Shown here piece by piece: positions 1 through 13,369 of a stretch of 64,000 nucleotides of DNA. A program made the position numbers and the translations under genes. This DNA is from Onchocerca lupi (Eukaryota; Nematoda; Chromadorea; Rhabditida; Onchocercidae): assembly GCA_028564675.1 (NCBI GenBank), contig JAOVVO010000019.1:1-64000 (forward strand), in the 5' to 3' direction. Under the pieces are notes generated by a model. The model was given only the letters and a program-made list of their open reading frames with translations. It had not been told where the DNA came from and made no database searches. Position 1 is the stretch's first letter; each line of letters begins with the position of its first letter.

Positions 1-1948
1 AATTTCAAATTTAGCACTTAGAATTTTGCTGAAAGAAATAATTTTTTAGCAACCATTATTTTTTACAGATTAGATGTAAGCTTAGAAATTGATCATAAAT
101 ATCAATTTTTCGTGAGAATTTAACTTTCTTCTATCGGTATATTGTTGTTTATGCCAGTAATCATTGCATAGAATGGAAAGATTTCTCGGTTTGCAAGTAC
201 AATTCTTCCTAAAACATTTATGAACAATAAAGTCATTGAAATTACTTCGCCATTACAACAGCTGTCATTATAGCCAGCATTCCGTAAATTGTTAGTGCAA
301 GACGAAAGATTCAATTTCACTTGTTTATCACTTTGAAAAGATTTAATTTCGCTTGTTTATCGCTTCAGAAAGTGAGTAAATCGATGAAGTGAAGTATGCA
401 ATTATTATCATCATCATCATCTGTGGTCAGTTTTAACTAATTATATCGCTATTTTGAACTGTATTATTATTATTCATAACTGCTAGAGATATTTTGAATG
501 CATAAGTTCAAATATCTGCTGTTGCATGCAATCTCCAACTTTCCCTCACACAGCCATCACACATGAACAATTTCAAATTTTCTTCAATTCGCTTATTTTT
601 ATGTCCCTTCTCTCTTTCTTTTTTACATAAAAAGTTTTATAGAAAGGTAAATAAATATGTGTTGTACATTGGAAGATTTTCGATTCATTGGCAGTAAGCT
701 CTATCCTTTGTTCCCCCTAACTTCTAGACAACGTTCTCTGCTTTCGTTCCGAAGAATGAATGATGGATCTTTCTTCCTTTTTGCTCATGAATGATCTATT
801 GATATGATGATGCCTGCCTGCTCTTGGAAATGATTCAAATCGATAATCATCCAACATTTTCCTTTCGTTCACTTTTTGTTTTCATCCATTTATCATTGAA
901 GGAATGAATGATTTTAAGTTTTAAGTTGAAGCCAATCAACTTTTAAATCCTTCTTCAATTAGATCTCTTTTTTCTTTTTTGATTAGAATATGAAAAGGTT
1001 CAATGTTAAAACTTGCATCGATATAAATGTAAAAGCTTACTAATGACATTTTAGTAAATTCGAAATTTTGATATAATTGAAATGGGAGAAAGGTAGTTGA
1101 GCGAATTTTGAAACTGTAGGGAAATTTTTGCAATTGCAGGAAAAATCTGATGTATATATGTCGCTTGATGCTAATCATTGCTCCTCACAAATTATTTTCT
1201 CTCTTTTTTAATATTTGAAAAAGCGAAAAAAATTGAGAATCAGCTGTGCTCATTCACAGAAAAAATTAAAGTGTAAAATAATTGAAGAGTTTAAATTAAA
1301 TTTTTACCGTATTTTTCTACTTTTTTTCAGAGTTAAATTAGTTACTTCTACTGACTTTTTTCTTTTCATGAACCGTCTTTTAAGTCAGATCTGTATGCAA
1401 ATCCATCTGCATATTAGTTAACTTGAACTTTCATCAACCCGATTCAACTTCAAGCATTCAAAAAATCAAAATGTGTTGTGGATTCTATCATCTCTATCAG
1501 TCCTTTTCGAAGCATCGCTTTAATTTATCTGATTATCAATTCTCTGACTTGAATTTTTCAAAACCTGAGTTCATTTGTGGTGAATATTTAGTAGAAATCC
1601 GACAAATACTTCTAAGAAACTTGAAATTTATTTATTTTTTTCTTGCACTTGAATTTCTCGGCGCGAGCAATTTTAATTTAAAATAAGGCATGGAATTTTT
1701 TGTAAAAGAGTTTCAAAATTTGCTCCATAGTATCAATTTCAAGTAGTTACAATTATTTTAAAAAACAGGTTTGTAGTTTTGGATGAAATCCCTATTTTTA
1801 AAGGAAAATAATTCAGATTAGATAATTTATGATTTTCATCTTTTTCTTCATTTTTGTCTCACTAGCAAATCAAACATCAAAAAATTCACTGAAGAGTAAA
1901 CATCATCGTTTGTTACATTATCAAACGTCATCTTCAGGCAGAATTATT

Positions 1949-1985
<37 letters not shown>

Positions 1986-4900
1986 CTCAGTGAAATACGC
2001 ATATTTTACGAGCGACAATTTCAAAATTGAAAAATAAAACCAGTCCAAATTCTTCAAAGATTAGAAGGGAAAAGTATAATCTTACATTGATTCCTGGAAT
2101 ATTAATTATCAGAATAGTAGAAATGTGTAAATCTCGACTACGTTCTAGACGTATCTTTAATCCTCCAATCATTTATTTCATTCATCTATTCGGTATTTAC
2201 ATTGTTGGTGAAGCGGAGACAATTTATTCCAGTGAAAATTTTCGAAAAAAGATGAGCAAGAAATAAAATTGTTGCAAAAATAGTTCTCTAAGAATGATGC
2301 AATAACAGCAGTAGATTGATGGTAAGGTAAAAGAGAATATAAATATGGAAAGGTTATAAAAAATATGCTTTAAAAAAAGTTGCTCAATGAGGTTAACATC
2401 TATACATGTCTTTATAAACTTGTCTAAACATTGAACTAATAAGAACGACTAACCTTGAGAAAAATACTACCTGCATTTCTTACAATTCAATCAAATTATC
2501 ATCAAACTGAGGAAGAACGAGCATCAGCAAACGAGCGAAGAAGACAAAGGATGGTTCGCTCAGTTTTCAGTATCACAAACAACGATTATTCGTAGCAAAT
2601 TGGTTTTATAGTAAATTCAGGATAAATAATGATGCATATCAATTGAGAAATGTTTCTCTTTGATGTTTTCAAAGTGATGATAATAAGATAGAAGTGCAAG
2701 ATTGATGTTAAAAGTAACAATGCAAATCAATCGGCAATCTTTATATTCGTATTAAGATGACCGATTGTTTCGTTTACAGTAAGAGAGAGATATCGCAGAA
2801 TTAAAAGAAGTTTGATTGTTTAAGCTGAGAGAGTGCTTTATATCCTTTACTGGTCCTTCAACGAACGAATTTCTCAAGCATCTGTCAGAATTTACTTCAG
2901 AACTAAAATATACTCTTTGTATTGTTTAATTTTTTTCCACGTATTATTTGATTATTAACGTATCACATATTGGTAATACATCAAATATGGATGTATCTGA
3001 TTCATACAATGTTGACAATAAACACTTTTTATTTCATTTACCTACTGCTTAGTCTGTATGCAGATCAAAAAACCGATCTTTCCAGAATAAATTACAATAA
3101 CTGTCTCCTCGATTCGCTGGAAGTTCTGAACATACTTCATCATATTTATCACTATCAATAACAACAAAAAATAATATTAACGAATAAACAAATGTTACTA
3201 TTAGTTTGTCACAATGAGATGCTTTAGAGTGTCTTTTACAGTCATCAGGAAGTTTAAGCGGTCTTTGAGACGATATTATTGAATGATTTCCAAATTTTAC
3301 AATTTTTAAGGATTCCTAAATTACTCTGATTGGAAATAGTAAGGTAGTTTTATTTCAAAACCGGTCTTTTAAAATGCAATCCACTGCGTAAATTTTTGAA
3401 AGATCGCCAATCTTCAGCAATTTAAGTAAAAACAATGATAATTCTATTGCATATCAGAAAAGTTTACAGAATGTACAGATATAAATATAAAAGTACTGTA
3501 ATAATTTATTTTCGTGCTTCTGGCGTTCAGATAGAGCGGTACTGTTTCTTCTTTAAATTTGTCATTTTTTTCTTTTTTTTTTTTTTTTTTTATTTCAGCA
3601 AATTTCATTTTGCTTTATTTTTTGTAGCATTTTCATCAATCATGAGATATGTATAATTATAAGCAATGAGTTAAAATTAATAAAAGAAAACAGATAAGGA
3701 AATCATTTCAACCACCTTCTAGCTCTTAAATTAAAATCGAAAACAATTGATTCTTTCTGAAGATTCTGAAGGACCATGAAATTAATGCTTAGATTAAAAT
3801 AACGGTGGCTCGATGATTTTTGTTTCTTAGATGGACTGTAGATTGCAAAAGTTCTGCTTTTTCTGAGGAATAGTACAATAGTGAGTTTGGAGGCAACTAA
3901 GCCTGATAATTTTTTTATTTTTATCGATAATTTTCATTGATAATTTTCTTCCATCTTTATTGATAAATTATGTTTTCCTTTTTGTAATGTTCCAAAAGAC
4001 ATATGCGAAATTGCCAAATCTTTGGAAAAAAAAGTATTTTTTCATTTGCAATATATTCTCCTGCCATTATATCATGTTAAGCACCATCCTATTTCACGAT
4101 GGATATTTTCTCTGAACATACATTTTTGTAGTATTGGCCTCGAGAAGTATCGGGAAATAATTGTCCCCATAAAAATCAAATGCCTCATCTACCTATCTTT
4201 CGAAGTGATCCTTCTAGTTCTTTCTTTATTACCAGTTTTTATTCAAAATATATCCAGAAACGAAATTTCTAGAAAGACACTTTTCCGTTTCTCCTTATAG
4301 CTGGTTAGAAGAATACAGGAGAAAGTATGAATTGAACTATTTCAATCTTTGTTCAGAATTCTCCCATCTTGTTTCTCTCATTTATAGGAGTAATAATATT
4401 TGGGCTCAATGTCTTTTGAATTTGAAATGAGTATCTGAGAAATAAATTTTGCTTTTTTCACTTATTAAGATCTTATTAGTTGCAGTTGCTTTGCATAATA
4501 GCATCATGTATACCTGGCATTACCATTCGTTAAACTTCAAAAATTATAAAAAAGATGATCAAAAAGAAAGAGTCAACAATTCACATCTTCAATCTGCAAG
4601 TTAAAAATGAAACTTTAAAATTTGTTTTTTCACCGCTTCTTTATTCTTTTAATCGTGTTTGTTGTCGATTCATTCATTCCACGATCTTTGGTCTCTCTTC
4701 ATTGCAACACATACACTAAACATATCGACGATTCATTCCTATCCTTAAATTGGCGACAATCAATCCAAACATAAAAATTCTCTGTCATTTCTTTCCATTC
4801 CTCTTCATGCACACAATTTAAATTCACAAATCATGTTAAATTCATCTTTGAAGTCAATTGCAGTTAAATGAAGAAAGGCCTGATCGTGATTTAGCAAACA

Positions 4901-7900
4901 GATGGATGCTAAATATTGTATCAAACAATTTGAAAATCAGTTGATAAATCTATTTTCAATGATATTTGACAGAAATACTTTCCACAAACATTTCAGAATC
5001 ATTTTTAAAGAGATTTCTTGGATACTGATCACACTAGATCATTAGCATAATTAATATCATTTGCAATATTAATAGAATAGGTCATCCGATTATACGGTTG
5101 ATTGATATGCGATGGCATTTCATTCTGCTCTTTTTTTCTTTTTTTCTTTCTTTTTTTTGATTCACATATGATTGCTCTGTTCCCCATTTTTCATTTTATA
5201 AAATTTACTTAAAAAGTTAGTGAAAATTGCCATCGTAAAATCATTGAGCAAAGGTATTGACACGTTTATTCGAATTGTTAATCAGTAATATATTTCATTT
5301 GTCCTACTTTGTTTTATATTAAATTCATATATAATAAAAATCATTCAACAAATTTATTTCTGAACTTTGAAAGTTTCTTTGAGAAAAAAATTTTTTTTAA
5401 TTCAAATTTCACGAAAAAGAAAATGATATGAGAGAGTGAAAAAAAGAAATGGCAATATCATATCATATCACATTATTGATAAAATCTTTGTTTCCTCTCC
5501 ATTCTTTTTAATCTTTTGCTCTTAATGTTTGCATAAGCATTGAATATTGAAAAGCGAAACTTAGATAGTTATCATTATTTTCCTAATCATCAGATGAAAT
5601 ATCATAACACATTTGATGGATCTCTCTCATTGCCTTTCATCTTTCCAAAACATTCGGCAAGTTCGATTCTTTTTCTTCTTCAATCTTTACAACTACTATA
5701 GATAAATCATTTCAATAAATTATTGAAATTCAAATTTTAGCACGTTTATCAGCTCACAGCCCATCTTTTTCGATAATCGAAAATATCCGTGAATCTTCAG
5801 TAATGGAACTAATCATGCAATTATTGAAGATTATAACAGAGCTCTCTTACTTGATTAAGTTAATTAAAGAGATGTCGAACTGTCAATGTAAAACTTTTGA
5901 ATATTAAGTCTATTATTTATCTAAACAGCAACGTAAGTACTTAACTTTGCAAAATACCGCACATTAATAACTGTAAAATAACTGTGCACTTTGATGCAAA
6001 TACGATCTCGTGTTTTGACGTATCACAATGCTTTGACGTCTTCTGATTATCCTCCATTCAAGAAATAATTTTTTCTTAAATAATTATACCATGTATATTT
6101 GCGCTGATTCATCTTCTGCATAATGAATGCATCTTAACATGACCCATGACCCATGACCTATCAGAATATATGCGAATGATGTTTGGTCGTTGGAGCTTAC
6201 GCATTTCCCATTAACAGTAAACATATATTTTCGAAATCACAAATAGAAGCTATCGTCCATCTAAATTATAAATTATAGTCGCTCAATATAATATTCATTC
6301 AGAAAGCGGAGAAGTGACGGATGTGAGCAGGTGGGAGTTACTGGATTTTTTTCTCTTGTAACATGAAGAAAAATTTAATAATCGATTTATTTGGATATTC
6401 TTCTCTAATAATTGCTTGTAACATAAACGAAGAGACGAATCGTTGTTCTGTCAATCAATAAAAACAGAACTCTAAGGGAAAAAGCTAAAATTCGTCATTC
6501 CATGGTTTGCATTCGGTAGGAAAAGAGAATTCGGCACAGTCACGATGGCATTGTTCGCTTTAGTATTATTACTTCAATCTGTTTAGAAATATAATCGTAA
6601 AAGGAATTAACAATTCAAAAAAAGAAATTGACTGCTAGAAGACAAGTTCTGTATGAAAAGATATTATTTGCTTCAAAGTTGGACATGTGGAAATAATCAA
6701 TCTCTTTTGTGATAGAATAATAAATTTAAGTAAATCCTTTTCGATTTCTTCTAGCGAAATTTAGAATCATTTCCCTCTCGCATATTCTACTAAATCCATC
6801 CAGTGAGAGTGTCGCATGATTATATCATAATTTACTTATTGATAAACAAACATCATCGCTTTTGATTACAAGAAGATTATGAAATGCTTTAGTATTAGAT
6901 GTGGCGCGAAGCGATGCCGGAAATAATCGTAAACAGAATAAAAGATACTCTGCGTAATAAAGCCTGATCTTTGGTCGACATTGAATTTATTGATGAATCT
7001 GTCATAATTCCCTGTAAAAATGATGATCATTAATGAACGACTTTGAATTGATAAAAGAAAACTGACGATTTCGATCGAATTTTAGTAACAGTACCGAGGA
7101 CCATGGATCTTTTCATCTATGATCTATTACTTTTTTTTTTCTTTTAACCAGCCATTTATTCGTCCGTTTCTCTCCTTTCCTCTGTTACTCGGTCATTTTT
7201 TAATTTCCAGATTTATAATATTAATTAAAAATTATTCAATTGTTTTGTCTCTTCCTTTGTAATTTGTCTTCTTTCCGTATTTTTATCTCTATTTATCCTA
7301 TCTTTTTCTGAATGTCACCCTCAAAAACACTAATGTCCTGTTGTTTACGTATCATCTTAATGGACATAATATATATCATCGGTGCAAAGGCATAGCTGGT
7401 ACTATCTCTTGTCTCCCTCTCTCTCTCTCCTTCTCTGCACGGTTCAGCTCTTTTTTGTCTCATCGTCGGTGCTCTCCCACATATTCATTATCACTCGTTA
7501 GGAAGATTATTGTTGCATTATGATGACTCTAACTGACTGGCACAATAGCTATCCGCCCAATCGTTGAATTTAGACGTTGAGAAAGTCGATGTTTCTGGAA
7601 GGTTCTCGTTCGTACAGGAAGCTTTGTGCAACTGCTGCTGTAAAATGACGATTTTCCACAAATTCTTCGAACTTTTTACTTACTTTTTTATCCTTTCTTG
7701 ACCTATTTTCCTGCAAATCTTCCATTCTGGACATATTGGAAATCGTTATCGCCCTCTCTCTCTCTCTCTTTATTTGAAATCCATTTTCATTTTATTTCAT
7801 TCGGTAATTTTCTCATTTTCCGCCTATTAAAATATAATTTCAAAATCCAATTTTATAGAGAAATCCTATTTCTATTTGATTATTGGAAAAGTCATTCTCG

Positions 7901-8100
7901 AGTTATTTCCTCTCTTTCAAGTTAGTTATTTCTGATTTCTCATTTTCAGTTTGCTAAATGCATTCATTCTAAATGAAATGAGTAATCGATATGATCAAAA
8001 GAAGGTTTTGGCCATTATTAATAGCAAATAAGCAAAATAGCTATAAAAGTTGTTACAGTATATGCGTCTGAACATATACATGTACGTCATCTATTATACG
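1..8100. other. Gene-poor AT-rich stretch
   Basis: No exon chain with plausible protein similarity was found on either strand. Open frames here are under 100 codons, rich in Phe, Ile, Lys and Asn, and have no recognisable domain, as expected by chance in this base composition. It holds homopolymer runs (A at 1950-1982, T-rich at 3571-3591), short CT tracts (about 7409-7430 and 7750-7770) and a small 7-bp tandem (CATGACC type) at 6138-6158. It may be intergenic or part of a very long upstream region of the kinase gene. Confidence 0.6.
1950..1982. repeat. Poly-A run of 33 bases
   Basis: An uninterrupted run of A seen directly. It lies outside any gene model and has no target-site duplication that I could recognise, so a retroposed origin is not supported. 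Confidence 0.9.
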
Positions 8101-8138
8101 TTTGTATGGTGCTTGTTTGAATTGTTTTCTGTGACTTC

Positions 8139-8335
8139 AAATATCCATTATTTAAATATAATTTTATCCAACAAGTAATTAATTATTTTAGCCTTTATGC
8201 ATCGACTGTTTTGCAAAATTTTTTTGCTAATTTTTTCGACGTATTATTTATGCGTTAACTATTTCGTCGCTTTTTTTTTTTTGTGACGATTCATTATTTT
8301 TTAATCATTCACGAAGTATTCATAACTTTGCAATG
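8139..8335 (+). repeat. Old direct duplication, copy A
   Basis: Segments 8139-8215 and 8269-8332 resemble 8503-8580 and 8840-8905 respectively, in the same order and orientation. Shared landmarks are an AATATCCAT start followed by TTTTATCCAA, a CAAGTAATT block, an ACTATTTCGT block, and a T-run followed by a CATTATTTTT block. The copies differ by many substitutions and by insertions, so the duplication is old. Confidence 0.55.
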
Positions 8336-8350
8336 ATCCCTGTAGAGTAG

Positions 8351-8387
<37 letters not shown>

Positions 8388-8398
8388 ATGTATGTGTC
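8351..8398. repeat. (TG)n microsatellite
   Basis: A TG dinucleotide repeat of about 13 units at 8355-8380 runs into imperfect TATG/TGCATG units. It sits between the two copies of the direct duplication. Confidence 0.95.
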
Positions 8399-8502
8399 TG
8401 TACTGTACTTGCACCTCAAGTCATCCATCATACATTCATGTGGTACTCAGATTTGTTTTCTGACTTAGAAAAGAAATATTTAACCTTAGCCGTGGCATTA
8501 TT

Positions 8503-8905
8503 AATATCCATCATTCAATATATTTTATCCAAAAAGCAAGTAATTTGCCTTAGGCTTTAATGTGCATCAACTATTTCGTACCTCTGAAACAATTGTTTAC
8601 TTCTATTTTCTCAAAAATGCTACCGTAAACAATTTTATATTTACCAATCTCCACCATCACTTGAACGATTCCATTTTCCTTTCTCAATCTTTTTTTTCAA
8701 AATTGTTCTTCAACCAGTAAGAAAGTTTTTATGATTTCATCTCTTAGCACACAGAATTCGAAAGCTTATATATTTTTGTTCTTTCATAACTTTTGCTAGT
8801 AAAAGTGCCGAAAATTCGAATAATAATTATACCAAAGATGCTTTTTTTTTTGCGATGTTTCATTATTTTTCAACCATTTACAAAACATCATTCCTAACCT
8901 TACAA
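8503..8905 (+). repeat. Old direct duplication, copy B
   Basis: Second, more spread-out copy of the segment at 8139-8335. The two homologous blocks (8503-8580 and 8840-8905) are separated by about 260 bases here against about 50 in copy A, so one copy has gained or lost sequence between the blocks. Confidence 0.5.
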
Positions 8906-8910
8906 GTACA

Positions 8911-11900
8911 CGCATATGCGACATGTAGAAATCATATTTTCGCCTTCTCCTCATATGATTGGATCTAATGCCTTAAACCCATGTTAGATGTTACTAAAAT
9001 TTTGAATTGGGGCAATTTCGCTTGCTAGGGGCAATCATTTCGACCAGTGGTTAAATTTTTGAAGAACTTTTTGCTTCACATCTTGCATTGTTGTGTTGCA
9101 TCTTGCATCGCACAAGGAGAATTCAACAATCGTCCCATATTCCGAGTACACATACATCTATCTATCTATATCTATATATAAACAATATGGGAAATTTTGT
9201 TCCGTTGATGTATATATGAGTGTATATATGTATCATGTATTTGCTGATACGGATCAGAATCCGGTTGAGCTGTTGTTCAAACTTCATCGCTCTTCCTGTA
9301 TTGTTTTCATTTTATAAACGATTTGAGGACAAAATTTATATCCTTTTGCGGTCGTTATTAGAAGTTGTTTGGCTGAGAGAATCTATACATTTATAATGAT
9401 TGATGACTGTCTATTTGACTATATATGATAACTGCTTTTCTATTTGATCTCGAAAATCAAGTTTTGATGAAATTTAGTTTCGTAATATTTTTCATTATGT
9501 TTTATTTTAAAGACGCAAAAAAAAGATTTTTTTAAAAAAACGGCGTAAAATAATTTCATCTGTAGTTTGTTAATTTAATCATACGTACTTTGATTTATTT
9601 CATGAAATAAAATAAGCAGGAAAGACAAAGATTTTTATGAAAATTATCCTTTCTTAATAACAATTTTTATCGGAAATTATCGTAGAATATCGCTGTGCAT
9701 TTCTAATTCAGCTGAAATTTTGACTTACATTGTTGTCATTAGTTTTGGAAGTATATTTTTTTTTTTTCATTAAATATGCTGTTGAATAGATTAAGCCAAT
9801 GGGAATTATCATACAACTGAATACTTATTTGACTCGTATCAGTTCCTTAGATATTATCATTTATCAGAAATTTACGCTATTGATTGGAAATTTATATTTA
9901 CAAATTTAGCTTTCTATTAAAAAAATAATGTTTCATCAGGAGTAAAAGTGAAAATTAGTACTTTCATTTTTCACAATGAAAGTAATATTTTTTAAACATT
10001 ATATCTTGTCATGATAATTCCCAATACCATAATTATTAGATGTCGTATTCAATGATTTCCATCTAGTTTTTTCTAGGCATGGTCATGACTATTTGGCTCG
10101 ATCAAAGAGATTCTTCTCTTCTAGATTTCCAATAATATTCTATTCTCAAAGGAGGATTTTTGTTCTGTAAGAGGCCATTTTGTACGAATAGACAGAAAAA
10201 GAAAATACTGTATGATCCATAAACAAATCTATTGTCCCTTTTGCTCGAGCATTTATTTAAATATCATTTGCATAACAAACAACAATAATCAAAATTGTAT
10301 AACATACTTTTTGCTGAAAGAGGTTGGCAATTTTTCAAATAAGAGAAGGCAAGTGTAATTGTAAGTTGCATTTTGGCATCCTATTTCGTATCCGTCATTT
10401 AATACATTTTGTCGCTCTTTTTCCTGTTCTTTAATCCGATATAAACTTTCCCTCATCATTGCTAATTGCACATTATCAGACTACTCTTCCGTAGTACTTT
10501 TACAAATTCTCACATCTTATTTTTCTAGAAAATTCTCGAATTTGCTGTCTTTTCTCTGCAAAATGGCAATAATCTCTAGCGAAAGCAATTTGCAAAACTT
10601 TTTTGCAAATTTCCATTGACGAAATTTCTAATTTAGGACAGGGCTTATAATAAATTTATTTATTTAGATTTCAAACACTTTCAAAATATATGGCTGAGTT
10701 ACTGATTTGCGCAGTAGCAATGAAAGTTTTAATATTTTCTCACTACTATTTTCTTACAAATTCAGAGGCTTCAATTGACGAGATGATATTAATCGTGAAA
10801 TATTGATCGTAAAATATTCCATTTAGTACTTTTTGCACTTCTTTTTCTTCAAATTATTTTTATAATGTTTTGCTCAACAATTAGTATCGCAGTCGTCTTT
10901 TTTTCTTTATATTGATGTTTATCTTCCAAAAATTTTGATTTAATTTCATTGCAGAGTTCGGTTCGCGAAGGAAGGAATTCGTGTGCATTAGTCACTACGA
11001 TCCTATTGGCTGAGATATACGATTGTTGGTGAAATTGAAATTCATCTGGTTACCAAACAACTCAAACTGAAATAATTTAGCCTTATCATTTCGAAACTGT
11101 TCAAACGAAATTAACATTACGAGGTTTGCTTGAAAATTATGTGTTATTATTCAGAAATGCAAAATTTCTTGTTAATCACTTATTATTGGAACTTTTTATT
11201 GATTACTATCTGAATCCAAAACTAATACATCGAGGAAATTGGAAACTGAGGAGGCGCCCGCACCATTTACTAAACTTGTCTTCGCAATCTTCTCGCACTT
11301 CAAAGGGCTTTTTTTTTTTTTTTTTGATTGAAGGTCGACAAAACAGATTATGAGAATAATTGTGGGAGAATGAATGATGGTTAGCGTAGAAAGTAAGAAA
11401 AAAAGAAAAGAACGGGAAAAAAGCATTCAAAAAAAGTGAAGAAGTTCTAATTTGCAGCATTAATGCAAAGTTTTAAAATTGAATTTTAAAATAATTTATG
11501 ATTCGGAAGAATTGAACAGTATCATCATTTCAATGATATGTAGAATAGATATTGTCACCTCATTCATTGTTTTTGCTTTTACTAAAATTTCGGAACAGTT
11601 TCTTACTTGAATAAAGAAATAACGTTGATGAAAGAGTGACAGCTTTTATATTTTATTAAAGTCCTCTGATTTCCTGTTTTCGTTTGGAAATTTCATATCG
11701 GTTCAGGAAGTTTTATTACTGTTCAGTGTTGAAAGTTGAGGAAAAGTAGTACATCATATCCAGAAGCAGTTTTTCGATCACTTAACAAAGTGCTTCTTAG
11801 CGATAACATAATTCGGCTCAGTAAATATTCACTTTTTTTTCGGCTTTTCTGTTATCATTTTGATTTCACTGTTGATTTTCGGCACTGGCATACTCACCCA

Positions 11901-11930
11901 TTTTATAGTGGGGAATACCAGACAGTAACC
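8911..11930. other. Stretch without a supported gene
   Basis: No exon chain was recognised. There is an imperfect TATCTA-type simple repeat near 9157-9180 and runs of T and A. A short GC-richer island at 11,212-11,310 is open in several frames on both strands but has no splice context or recognisable family. Confidence 0.55.
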
Positions 11931-11936
11931 TAGCTT

Positions 11937-12119
11937 TCATTGCCCCATAAGAAAAAGGATACAAGCTTTTAATTTTTTGAAATGCCCTAATAGCTTGTTT
12001 GTATTTTTCTCGTCGAAAAGTTTAACTGCCTCCTTACATAGCTCAGCTTCGACCCTTTCATAATCATTCGCATAAAGGAGCAAATCAAAAAAATAAGACA
12101 CCTGATTAAAGTCCTGCAC
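11937..12119 (-). other. Unidentified small ORF, possibly part of a bacterial insert
   Basis: A 60-codon reading frame ending just after a Phe-Leu-Met-Gly-Gln stretch. Its residue mix (acidic and Leu-rich, with AELCKEAVKLFDEK) is more protein-like than the Phe/Ile/Asn-rich chance frames elsewhere, and it lies about 1 kb from the guaA fragment. I do not recognise it. It may belong to the same transferred bacterial DNA or be chance. Confidence 0.25.
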
Positions 12120-12199
12120 ACAATATTTTTTTTGACCTTTTGAAATTAAAATTAGTTATTTGAAAGGAAAGAAATTCTAACTTCTCCTACTCACTTTCT

Positions 12200-12626
12200 T
12201 CAAGACTTGAATCTTGCCTTTTGATCAAGTCTGCATTTTTTATAAATGCCCTGCATTTATAAATGTTTGTTTTGGCAGTGGAGCAATTAAAGTTTTTCAT
12301 TGCTTTGTCAATAGGGTTTTATGCTCAATGTTTTCTGCAATCATAGTTACAAAACTTCTAATAGAGTTGTGCGTGATGTCTATAATCACAGTAATGAACA
12401 GTGCTAAGGTTGCATGCAAGCAAAGATAAGGCCGTTGTTTTCATTCACTGTATTGCTGAAGATGATAAAGCATCCACCAATTTTATGTTTTGAATATCTT
12501 AGGTTTAGCATTCCCTTCTCACTTTCTATAGCTGGGTTAATTGTAAACGCTAAAGGAAATGTTTGGGCTAGAATTATCACTACTTGGATCATAGGAAGGA
12601 AAGACATTCAAACTTTTTATATCTAG
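12200..12626. other. Coding-like but frame-broken stretch
   Basis: Several partial frames on both strands read as hydrophobic, protein-like segments interrupted by stops and frame changes. On the minus strand one segment contains TLALFITVIIDITHNSIRS; on the plus strand another contains SLSIAGLIVNAKGNVWARI. No single frame is intact and I could not name a family. The position beside the guaA fragment makes a decayed bacterial gene possible. A small palindrome (TTATAAATGC, 3-base loop, GCATTTATAA) sits near 12,240. Confidence 0.25.
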
Positions 12627-13128
12627 GGGTGCTAATGTTTTTTATACAAGTGATGATTATGTGAAAAGTCCATCATCAAAAAATCAAAAGCTTAGTGATT
12701 AATGCTACAATTATAGACCATAATAAAAAGTAATTCTTTGCATTTGGTTTAATCTTAACTTGAATATTCTTTAGTTTTTGATCAGCTATCTAAATGTTTT
12801 CAGAGCTTATGAACTTCAAGATGATATTTCATTTTTAAGACGTCTAACTTTGCAAATATATTGAGCTGAAATAGCATATAGAACAAAAACCTTATATTCC
12901 ATTTAAATAAGAACCTTAGTATAGTTTATTAGTCTTATACATCAATATAGCATACATATCAGAGGAAATGCTACTTTCTTATTTGAAGACAGTAAGTACT
13001 TGTAATCTGCATCAGCTCAAGATAAAATGAGCTAACCTGCACCATATATTAAAGCTTTCGAGAGGTTTCAGTTTACTTTATCATTTTCTTTATTATCAAA
13101 TATTGCTTTGAATAATATGATATGGAGG

Positions 13129-13356
13129 GGTACGTTATCAGTGATTGCCATTATTGATTTTAGTTCACAATTTAAACAGCTTATTGCAAAACAAATCAGA
13201 GAAATGGGTGTTTATTGTGAGAAATTCCCAAGCAACATCAATTTTGTAGTATCAAAATATAATGGAATTATTTTCTCTGGAGGACCGCAATCTGTAAATG
13301 ATAGTTATTCTGAGATAAGTGAAGTAGCAGATGAGATTATAAAGTTTAACAAGGTC
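13129..13356 (+). pseudogene. Truncated bacterial-type GMP synthase (guaA) fragment, probably Wolbachia-derived
   Basis: About 75 codons match the amino end of the glutamine amidotransferase domain of GMP synthase as found in alphaproteobacteria. Seen in order: VIAIIDFSSQF, LIAKQIREMGVYCE, FPSNI and IIFSGGPQSVNDS. The family norm is DFGSQ; here the Gly is Ser. The fragment stops after IIKFNK, before the ICYGQQ catalytic Cys region, and the following bases code for nothing related. There is no intron, no ATP-pyrophosphatase domain and no dimerisation domain. GMP synthase is normally above 500 aa, so this is a dead relic. Transfer from Wolbachia is inference from the known presence of such insertions in filarial genomes. 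Confidence 0.85.
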
Positions 13357-13369
13357 TCGTAATATTAAC

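Noticed and set aside
10938..11010. Acceptor-like TTGCAG followed by an 18-codon open frame
   Set aside because: Could be a terminal exon, but no upstream exon with matching phase or any protein similarity was found.
11196..11460. Overlapping protein-like frames on both strands, one ending in a Leu/Asp-rich tail
   Set aside because: Three frames look equally plausible, a homopolymer interrupts them and no acceptor or family supports any; left as undetermined.
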